This document shows, in pieces, positions 57,588 to 64,000 of a DNA stretch of 64,000 nt. The translations under genes and the position numbers were made by a program. The first letter of the stretch is position 1, and each line of letters starts with the position of its first letter. Source of the stretch: Eikenella corrodens (GTDB lineage Bacteria; Pseudomonadota; Gammaproteobacteria; Burkholderiales; Neisseriaceae); contig NZ_CP034670.1 of NCBI RefSeq assembly GCF_003990355.1, positions 744,001-808,000 on the forward strand. Reading direction: 5' to 3'. The notes under the pieces are model-generated. The model did no database searches, was not told where the DNA came from, and saw only the letters and a program-made list of their open reading frames with translations.

Positions 57588-57731
57588 TTTTTCCTGCTCT
57601 CAAAAAGGTCTCATCTTGCCTTAAATTATACAACGCAGTTATTTCTATTATTTATATTCCATGATGGCTACCTGAAAACGCAGCGCAGCAGAAGTTCCTG
57701 CGAAACTAAAATCTTCAGGTAGCCTATTTTA

Positions 57732-59180
57732 CTATTTAGCTGCCGCTTCAGTTGGCTCGGACTGGGTGCCTTCTTCCTGCCAGCCGCTGCCGATGGCTTT
57801 GTAGAGGTTGAGCAGATTGAGGCCGGCGGCGAGTTGGTTGTCGAGCAGATTTTGGCTGAAGCCGTGGGCGCTGAGTTGGGATTGTAGGGCGGTGTCGAGG
57901 GTTTTGCGGCCGTAGCGGAATAGCTGGCGGTCGTTGCGCACTTGCTGCTGCGCGGTGCGTTCGGCCTGCTGCAATTCTTGCTGCTGGGTGTTGAGGGCGT
58001 GTTGGGCCTGGTAGGCGTTGTCTACGTCGGCGAGGGCTTGCAGCAGGGTTTGGTCGTATTGCAGCAGGGCGGTTTGCAGGCGGGCGTCGGCGGCTTGGAT
58101 GTTGGCGCGGATGCGGCCGGCGGTGAAGAGGGGGAGCTGTACGCCGATGCTGAAGAGGCCGCCGTTGCCGCTGCGGGCGCGGTTGAAGGGGGCGAGGTCG
58201 CTGTTGAGCTCGATGCGGCCGGTTTGCCAGAGGAATTGGATGTCGAAGCGGGGGAGGAGGTCGGCTTTGGCGCTGGCGAGCTGGGCGCTGCGGGCTTGGA
58301 TTTCGGCGGCGCGGGCGCGCAGGTCGGGGCGTTGGTTGAGAAGGCTGCCGGGCCGGATGCCTTGCGGCGGGCTGGGCAGGTGTTGCAGCAGGGCGGCTTG
58401 TCGCATGGCGTCGCTATCGAGGCGGAAGCTTTGCGGGGTTTGGCCGATGAGCACGGCGATGCTGCGCTGTTGGGCGTCGAACTGGGCTTGGAGGGTGCTT
58501 TGGCGGGCTTGCAGGGCTTGGATTTGGGCGGCAATGGCGGTGGTGTCGTGGGCGGTGGCGTGGCCGGCGTTGAAGCGGCCGGCGGTATAGCGCGCCAGTT
58601 CGTGCAGGGTGGAGAGCTGTTGGGAAACGAGGGCTTGCTGCTGCCGGATGTGGGCGGCGCGCAGGTAGTGTTCGGCGATTTGGGCGGAAACGAGCAGTCG
58701 GCTGCCGTGGAGCTGCTCTTGGCTGCCGAGGGCGGCGGCGCGGGCGGCATCGGCGTCGCTGCGTTTCTGGCCGAAGACGTCGGGCTCCCAGGCGGCACGG
58801 AAGCTGGCGGAGGTGAGGTTGCCGCCGTTGCCGAGGTAGGGGTCGCGGCGGTGGTTGCGGTAGCCTTTGGCATCGGCGGCGAGGCCGGCGCTGGGCAGGA
58901 GGTCGGCTTCGGCCAGGCGGGCGGTGGCGCGGGCTTCTTCGAGCCGGCTGCGGGCAATGGCGATGCTGTAGTTGTGCTGCAGGCCTTGTTCGATGAGGCG
59001 GCCAAGCTGGGGGTCGGGCCATTGCTGCCACCAGCGGGTTAAATCGGGGGCGGAATCGGCCTGGCCGGTGTGTTGGAAGTTTTCAGGTAGCGTGATGCTG
59101 GATTGGCGGTCGATTTGGGTGGCGGAGCAGGCAGTGAGGAGGAGGGCGAGGGCGATGGGGAGGAGTTTGGAGGTGGGCAT
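57732..59180 (-). CDS. Outer-membrane efflux lipoprotein (NodT/OprM family)
   Basis: A 482-residue protein with a lipoprotein signal (LALLLTAC, modified Cys18) and two OEP domains (about 60-250 and 260-455) with the family's coiled-coil helices. It forms the outer-membrane duct for the HlyD adaptor and ABC permeases upstream on the same strand. It is separated from the permease gene by about 140 bp containing several uptake sequences, so it is the last gene of the exporter group. Confidence 0.9.
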   Translation of the reverse strand: MPTSKLLPIALALLLTACSATQIDRQSSITLPENFQHTGQADSAPDLTRWWQQWPDPQLGRLIEQGLQHNYSIAIARSRLEEARATARLAEADLLPSAGLAADAKGYRNHRRDPYLGNGGNLTSASFRAAWEPDVFGQKRSDADAARAAALGSQEQLHGSRLLVSAQIAEHYLRAAHIRQQQALVSQQLSTLHELARYTAGRFNAGHATAHDTTAIAAQIQALQARQSTLQAQFDAQQRSIAVLIGQTPQSFRLDSDAMRQAALLQHLPSPPQGIRPGSLLNQRPDLRARAAEIQARSAQLASAKADLLPRFDIQFLWQTGRIELNSDLAPFNRARSGNGGLFSIGVQLPLFTAGRIRANIQAADARLQTALLQYDQTLLQALADVDNAYQAQHALNTQQQELQQAERTAQQQVRNDRQLFRYGRKTLDTALQSQLSAHGFSQNLLDNQLAAGLNLLNLYKAIGSGWQEEGTQSEPTEAAAK

Positions 59181-59281
59181 GGTGGGGTTTCCTTGGTGTG
59201 GGGCTACCTGAAAAGGTAGGTGCCGTTTTCAGGTAGCCTTTCGGTTAGGTGGCGGGCATGATTCTTGGGCAGTCTGCCGTT

Positions 59282-59323
59282 GGCTACCTGAAAACCCGTC
59301 TTCTTTTTTCAGGTAGCCTTTTT
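59282..59323. repeat. Inverted uptake-sequence pair between permease and outer-membrane factor genes
   Basis: TGGCTACCTGAAAA and TTTTTTCAGGTAGCCTTTTT around a 10-base loop, directly at the 3' end of the permease gene; another pair lies at about 59201-59240. It may attenuate transcription into the outer-membrane factor gene. Confidence 0.6.
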
Positions 59324-60444
59324 TAATTCTGCTGCGCCAGCATCCGGCGGAAGCGGATCACGGCAAGGGCGGTGAAGAGGATGCCGGACACGGCGGTGAT
59401 GGCTACGCGGTGTCGGATTACGCTCCAGCCGGCGCCCCGGAAGATGATGTCTTTGGAGAGGGCGGTGAATTGGGTCATGGGCGAGAGCTCGGAAAGGCTG
59501 CGCAGCCAGGGCGGCAGGTTTTCGATGGGCGAGGTGCTGCCGGAGAGCAGGAATACGGCGATATACACGATGATGCACAGCAGGCTGAACTGCGGCATGG
59601 TGGGCGCCTGGGTGGCGAGCAGCACGCCGAGCCCGGCCATGGCAAACAGATACACGGCCTCGCAGAACACGAAGAGCGCCAGCGAGCCGTTAATCGGCAC
59701 GCCCACGGCATGGTGCACCACCAACAGCAGCGAGAGCAGGGAGGAAACCAGGATAATCAGGCCGTTGGCCAGAATTTTGGCCATCACGATTTCGTTCGCG
59801 TCCACCGGCATCACCAACAAATGCTCAATCGTGCCGTGTTCGCGCTCGCGGATCACGGCCGCGCCCACCAGCAGGATGGTGAGCAGGGTGGCGTTGCCCA
59901 CCAGTTGGTTGAGCGGCATAAACCATTCGCTGCGCAGGTTTTCGTTGAACAGCACGTTCACCACCGGCTCGAAGGGCGCGGCGTTGCCGTGCCGCCCCAG
60001 GTAGGCCGCCGTTTCGCGGTTCACGATTTGGCCGATGTACACCGAGCCCACGCCGGCCTGCGACATGGCGGTGGCGTCCACCAATAATTGCAGCTCGGGG
60101 CGTTTGCCGGCCAGAAGGTCGGCGGTGTAGTCGGGCGGGATAACCAGCACGAAGCTGTATTCGCCCAAATCCATGGCGCGGTCGATGCGGCTGCCGTCGA
60201 TGTCGTCCACCTGTTTGAACTGCGGGGCGATCATGGCATCGCGGATGCGGTAGGTGAGTGCGCTGCGGTCTTGGTCGTAGACGGCCAGCGCGGCGTTTTT
60301 CACTTCGGTGGTCACGTTTTGCGACACGGAATACACGGAAAAGCTGAACATAAACACCAACAGCGCAAACAGCGCGTAATCGGTGAAGAAACTGCGGATT
60401 TCCTTGCCGCCCAGATGCCAAACGTTGCTTATCCATTGGCGCAT
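59323..60444 (-). CDS. ABC-2-type exporter permease (YhhJ-like)
   Basis: This 373-residue protein has one N-terminal helix (ALFALLVFMFSFSVYSVSQN), a large periplasmic domain (about 45-175) and five C-terminal helices, with the ABC-2 signature near VIREREHGTIEHLLVMPV. It starts 1 bp after the rbbA-like gene, so the two permeases probably form a heterodimer. It exports an unknown substrate, with drugs or cell-surface molecules being likely. Confidence 0.9.
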   Translation of the reverse strand: MRQWISNVWHLGGKEIRSFFTDYALFALLVFMFSFSVYSVSQNVTTEVKNAALAVYDQDRSALTYRIRDAMIAPQFKQVDDIDGSRIDRAMDLGEYSFVLVIPPDYTADLLAGKRPELQLLVDATAMSQAGVGSVYIGQIVNRETAAYLGRHGNAAPFEPVVNVLFNENLRSEWFMPLNQLVGNATLLTILLVGAAVIREREHGTIEHLLVMPVDANEIVMAKILANGLIILVSSLLSLLLVVHHAVGVPINGSLALFVFCEAVYLFAMAGLGVLLATQAPTMPQFSLLCIIVYIAVFLLSGSTSPIENLPPWLRSLSELSPMTQFTALSKDIIFRGAGWSVIRHRVAITAVSGILFTALAVIRFRRMLAQQN

Positions 60445-60445
60445 A

Positions 60446-63196
60446 TCATTTCTCCTGCTTTTTCAAAAGCAGCCCGGCAGCGAGCCAATAGGCGGCGAAA
60501 AACAGCAGCAGCGTGCCGCACAGCGTATCCACATCGCGCCAGCCCAGGCCTTTGGTGATAACGCCCAGGCTGATGGTTTGAAACCAGCTGGTGGGGCTGA
60601 AGATGCCGATCCACTTGCCGGCACCGCTCAAGGTGGATGCCGGATAAATCATGCCGGAGAAATCCAGCGCCGGAATCATGGCCAGAATCGCTGCCGCGAA
60701 AATGGCCGCCACCTGCGTGTGCACGAAGGTGGACACCAACAGCCCGAAGCCGGTGGAGGCGGACACGAAGCACAGCACGCCTGCCGTGAGCGCGATAAAC
60801 GAGCCTTTCAGCGGTACGCCCAGCCCGAACACCACCACGCCGAGCAGCACCAGATAACTCAAGAACGAGAGCAGCACATAGGGCAGCTGCTTGCCGAAAA
60901 GATATTGGAAGGAGGAAGCGGGCGAACTGTAGAGGTTCATGATGGAGCCGATTTCTTTTTCGCGCACCACGGACAGGGCGGTGAGCATGGCGGGAATCAT
61001 CATCAGCGAAAGCATTAAAAAGCCGGGCGTGAGCGCGTTGATGCTTTTGAAGGTGGGGTTGTAGATGAAGCGGGTTTGCAGGCCGCCGCCGGTGTCGATG
61101 CGGATGCCACGTTCGCGGTAGAGCTCGGCCATATAGCGGTTGAGGATGCCTTGGGCGTAGCCGCTGAGGTTTTCGCCCACAAACGGCCACGAGCCGTCGA
61201 AATAGAAAGCCAGCTGCGGGCGGCGGCCGAGCGTGAGGTCTTTGCCGAAGCCGGGCGGGATTTCAATCACCATGCGCGCGCTGCCGTTGGTGAGCACGGC
61301 GTTGATGTCGCTGCGGGCGGCGAGGCTGGCGCGCTGGCGGAAGTAGGACGAGCCGTCGAACTCCTGCGTCAGCTCGCGGCTGTAGTGGCTTTGGTCTTGG
61401 TCGAGCACGGCGAAGTCCATTTCGTTTACGTCGAACGACACGCCGAGGCTACCTGAAATCAGATACACCAAGGGGCCCAGCAGGGCAAACATCAGGCGGA
61501 TGCGGTCGCGCAGCAGTTCTTTGCCTTCGCGGCGGGCGAAGGTGAATACGGCGGAAAGCCAATAGAGCAGGCCGGATGGGGCGGCATGGTTTTCAGGTAG
61601 CCCTTTGGTTTCAGGTAGCCTTTGGTTTTCAGGTAGCCTTTGGTTTTCAGGTAGCCTTTCCGCCGCTTCGGCGGCTTCGTCTTGCTCCAAATAGCGGATA
61701 AACGCTTCTTCCAGCGTATCGGCGTGTTGGCGGCGGCGCAGTTCTTCCGGTTCGCCCACGGCCAGCACGCGGCCGCGGTGCATCAGCGAGATGCGGTCGC
61801 AGCGGGCGGCTTCGTTCATGAAGTGGGTGGAGACGAAAATGGTTACACGCTCTTCCCGCGCCATGCGGAACAGGTATTGCCAAAACATATCGCGCGCGGC
61901 GGGATCGACGCCGGAGGTGGGCTCGTCCAAAATCAACACTTGCGGGCGGTGCAGGCAGGCGGCGGCCAGTTGCAGACGCTGGCGTACGCCCAAGGGCAGG
62001 GCGGCGGGGGTGGCGTCGGCCAGGTCGGCCAGTTCGAATTGTTGCAACACGGCTTCGATGGCGGCGTTGCTCTTTTCGCCCAGCCGGTACAGCCTTGCGT
62101 GCAGCACCAGGTTTTGCCGCACACTCAGCTCTTCATACAGCGAAAATGCCTGCGACATATAGCCCACGCGCTGGCGCACGGCGGTGCTGCCCGCATCGAT
62201 TGGTTCGCCCAAGAGCGTGGCCTCGCCTTCGCTGGCGTCCAAGAGGCCGGTGAGCATTTTCATGGTGGTGCTTTTGCCGCAGCCGTTGGAGCCGAGGAAG
62301 CCGAAAATTTCGCCTTGGCGGATGCGGAAGCTCACGTGATTTACCGCCGTGAAGTTGCCGAAGCGTTTGCTGAGGTTGTGCGCTTCCATCGCGGGCGGCA
62401 GGGAATCGTCGGGGATAAAGGGCGGCAGTTGGGAATCGTCCCAATGGGTTTGCTTGCCTTCAGGCAGCATTTTGATATAGGCCTGCTCCAGCGTGGCGCA
62501 GCCGCTTTGCGCGAGGATTTCCTGCGTGCGGCCGTGGGCGAGGATTTGGCCGTCGTCCATGGCTAGGAGGTAGTCGAACTGTTCGGCTTCATCGATGTAG
62601 GCGGTGGCCACCAGCACGGTCATGCCGGGATTTTCGGCGCGCAGCTCGCGCACCAATGTCCAGAATTGGCGGCGGGAAAGCGGATCGACGCCGGTGGTGG
62701 GTTCGTCCAGAATCAGCAGGTCGGGGTTGTGCACCAGGGCGCAGCACAGGCTTAGCTTCTGCTTCATGCCGCCGGAGAGCTTGCCCGCAGCACGGTCGGC
62801 AAAAGGTGCCAGGCCGGTGGAGAGCATCAGGCGCTCGATGTGCTGCTTGCGCTGGTGTTTGTTCAAGCCGAACAGGCGGGCGTGGAAATCGATGTTTTCA
62901 TACACGGAAAGCGTCGGGTAGAGATTTTTGCCCAAGCCTTGCGGCATAAAGGCGATGCGCGGCAGCAGCGCTTCGCGCTCGGACTTGTGCGCCACATTGT
63001 GCCCGAGCACGCGCACTTCGCCGCTTTGGAGCGTGCGCACACCGGCAATCAGCGAGAGCAGGGTGGATTTGCCCACGCCGTCGGGGCCGATTAAGCCGAC
63101 GGTGGAGCCGCGCGCAATGGCGATCGACACGCCGCGCAAGGCCTGCACTTTGCCGTAGGCGTGCGAGAGTTGGCTGATTTCAATGGCGTTCGGCAT
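60446..63196 (-). CDS. rbbA: RbbA-like fused ABC protein: two ATPases and a permease
   Basis: This 916-residue protein has ATPase 1 (Walker A GPDGVGKSTL at about 36-45, signature LSGGMKQKL), ATPase 2 (Walker A GSNGCGKSTT at about 299-308, Walker B VLILDEPTSG) and an ABC-2 permease from about 545, the layout of E. coli RbbA/YhiH. The linker at about 513-536 consists of four uptake sequences read in frame as RLPENQ, RLPENQ, RLPETK and GLPENH. The second ATPase's family signature LSGG is replaced by LPLGVRQRL, common in this half. It is encoded between the HlyD and YhhJ-like genes. Confidence 0.93.
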   Translation of the reverse strand: MPNAIEISQLSHAYGKVQALRGVSIAIARGSTVGLIGPDGVGKSTLLSLIAGVRTLQSGEVRVLGHNVAHKSEREALLPRIAFMPQGLGKNLYPTLSVYENIDFHARLFGLNKHQRKQHIERLMLSTGLAPFADRAAGKLSGGMKQKLSLCCALVHNPDLLILDEPTTGVDPLSRRQFWTLVRELRAENPGMTVLVATAYIDEAEQFDYLLAMDDGQILAHGRTQEILAQSGCATLEQAYIKMLPEGKQTHWDDSQLPPFIPDDSLPPAMEAHNLSKRFGNFTAVNHVSFRIRQGEIFGFLGSNGCGKSTTMKMLTGLLDASEGEATLLGEPIDAGSTAVRQRVGYMSQAFSLYEELSVRQNLVLHARLYRLGEKSNAAIEAVLQQFELADLADATPAALPLGVRQRLQLAAACLHRPQVLILDEPTSGVDPAARDMFWQYLFRMAREERVTIFVSTHFMNEAARCDRISLMHRGRVLAVGEPEELRRRQHADTLEEAFIRYLEQDEAAEAAERLPENQRLPENQRLPETKGLPENHAAPSGLLYWLSAVFTFARREGKELLRDRIRLMFALLGPLVYLISGSLGVSFDVNEMDFAVLDQDQSHYSRELTQEFDGSSYFRQRASLAARSDINAVLTNGSARMVIEIPPGFGKDLTLGRRPQLAFYFDGSWPFVGENLSGYAQGILNRYMAELYRERGIRIDTGGGLQTRFIYNPTFKSINALTPGFLMLSLMMIPAMLTALSVVREKEIGSIMNLYSSPASSFQYLFGKQLPYVLLSFLSYLVLLGVVVFGLGVPLKGSFIALTAGVLCFVSASTGFGLLVSTFVHTQVAAIFAAAILAMIPALDFSGMIYPASTLSGAGKWIGIFSPTSWFQTISLGVITKGLGWRDVDTLCGTLLLFFAAYWLAAGLLLKKQEK
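61592..61657 (-). repeat. Tandem array of four DNA uptake sequences, 18-bp period
   Basis: TTCAGGTAGCC(C/T) starts at 61592, 61610, 61628 and 61646, an exact 18-bp (six-codon) spacing inside the rbbA-like gene. Confidence 0.9.
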
Positions 63197-63205
63197 GGCT
63201 GCATC

Positions 63206-64000
63206 CTACTGCGGCAGGCGGGTTTGCAAATCGGCCGGCCAGGCGAGCTTGGCGTCGGTGCGCACGAAGCCGGTGGCTGTCATGCCGCCTTTCAGGTAGC
63301 CTTGGTATTTGGCCGCCACATCGGCCGGAATCTGTAATTTCACCCGAAACATCAGCTTGGTGCGCTCTTCGGCGGTTTCCACAAATTTGGGCGTGAACTG
63401 CGCCTCTGAGGCGATATAGGTAACTTTGGCGGGGAACACCGCGTCCAGCCCGTCCATTTTAATCCGCGCTTCGCTGCCCAACGGGATTTGGTTTACCGTG
63501 GGCGCGGGCAGGAACAGGCTGATGCTCGCATCGTTCAGGTTCAACAGGCTCACCACCTTGCCGCCTGCGGGCAGCACGTTGCCCGGCTCGGCCAGCCGGT
63601 ATTCCACCCGCCCGGCCTGCGGCGCGCGCACCGACAAATCGCCGATAACGGAAGACACCTGCGCCATTTTCGCCCGCGCCTGCCCCACACCGGCCTGGGC
63701 TTCGTTGCGCGCTGCTTCTGCTGCCTGCACCGCCGCCCGCGCCGCATCGCGCTGCGCCAATCGGGTGTTGAGTTCGGCCTGCGAGATTAAATTGTCGCGG
63801 AACAGCTGGCGGGCGTTGTCTGCCTCCATCTGCGCAGTTCTCAGCTGCTGACGTTGCGCCTCGATTTGCGCCTGTGCACGGCGCACCGTCTGCTCCAATT
63901 GCGCCTTGCCCGCCTGCGCTTCCGAAAGCTGCGCCTCGGCGGTTTGCGAAGAAATCCGCGCCAACACCGTGTCCGCCTCCACAAACTGCCCTTCGTTCAC
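63206..64000 (-). CDS. HlyD-family periplasmic adaptor (YhiI-like), 5' end outside window
   Basis: The visible 264 residues are the C-terminal part of an adaptor. They begin NEGQFVEADTVLARI (first half of the lipoyl domain), go through a long coiled-coil hairpin (about 20-115), then LSVRAPQAGRVEYRLAEPGN (second half) and a beta-barrel with EARIKMDGLDAVFPAKV. The membrane anchor is beyond the window. It connects the ABC permeases to the outer-membrane factor. It ends 9 bp before the rbbA-like gene. Confidence 0.9.
   Translation of the reverse strand: MNEGQFVEADTVLARISSQTAEAQLSEAQAGKAQLEQTVRRAQAQIEAQRQQLRTAQMEADNARQLFRDNLISQAELNTRLAQRDAARAAVQAAEAARNEAQAGVGQARAKMAQVSSVIGDLSVRAPQAGRVEYRLAEPGNVLPAGGKVVSLLNLNDASISLFLPAPTVNQIPLGSEARIKMDGLDAVFPAKVTYIASEAQFTPKFVETAEERTKLMFRVKLQIPADVAAKYQGYLKGGMTATGFVRTDAKLAWPADLQTRLPQ

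Noticed and set aside
57942..59042. Long plus-strand frame opposite the outer-membrane factor gene
   Set aside because: Gly/Ala/Val-rich antisense shadow of an Ala/Gln-rich helical protein.

Overview
The window is a stretch of chromosome from a Neisseriaceae bacterium, almost certainly Eikenella (E. corrodens or a close relative). The main evidence is the very dense DNA uptake sequence AGGCTACCTGAAA, the dialect described for Eikenella, which occurs dozens of times, often as inverted pairs that act as terminators. Supporting signs are Correia-type mini-elements, a minCDE-oxyR block, a 16S-tRNAIle-tRNAAla-23S-5S operon of neisserial type and an ECF sigma/anti-sigma pair.

Layout. 1-2044: two AT-rich tandem paralogues that look like surface-glycan enzymes. 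2100-11986: glyS and glyQ, separated by a complete type I Wadjet operon (jetA-jetB-jetC-jetD, all on the minus strand). Here jetA carries two in-frame stops and jetC one, with no frameshifts. 12226-15093: oxyR-minE-minD-minC. 15275-21613: ruvC and an rRNA operon with an ideal promoter. 21620-30687: IS30 remnant, uvrD, HIT protein, ECF sigma/anti-sigma interrupted by an IS5-type element, MFS transporter, HAD phosphatase, fba. 30954-39553: metX-metW, a small gene behind an FNR box, SRP RNA (ffs), rsgA, dxs and small conserved genes.

39790-53292 is a mosaic surface-glycan locus. It has pseF, pseG and pseI for CMP-pseudaminic acid, a formyltransferase where an N-acetyltransferase (PseH) is usually expected, a flippase, a GT52 sialyltransferase-like enzyme, GT14 and GT2 transferases, an FkbM methyltransferase, an initiating sugar-phosphate transferase, an AAC(3)-like acetyltransferase, a DUF4910 protein and galE. 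Several genes are AT-rich imports set among GC-rich ones. Three genes carry in-frame insertions, two of them clearly linked to uptake sequences. 53593-64000: an Opa-like barrel protein, pta, an ankyrin protein, and a tripartite ABC exporter (HlyD adaptor, RbbA-like double-ATPase/permease, YhhJ-like permease, outer-membrane factor).

The two most interesting systems are the recently broken Wadjet defence operon lodged inside the glycyl-tRNA synthetase pair, and the pseudaminic acid locus predicted to make an N-formyl derivative. PseB, PseC and PseH are not in the window. All calls come from reading the sequence; no database search was run.
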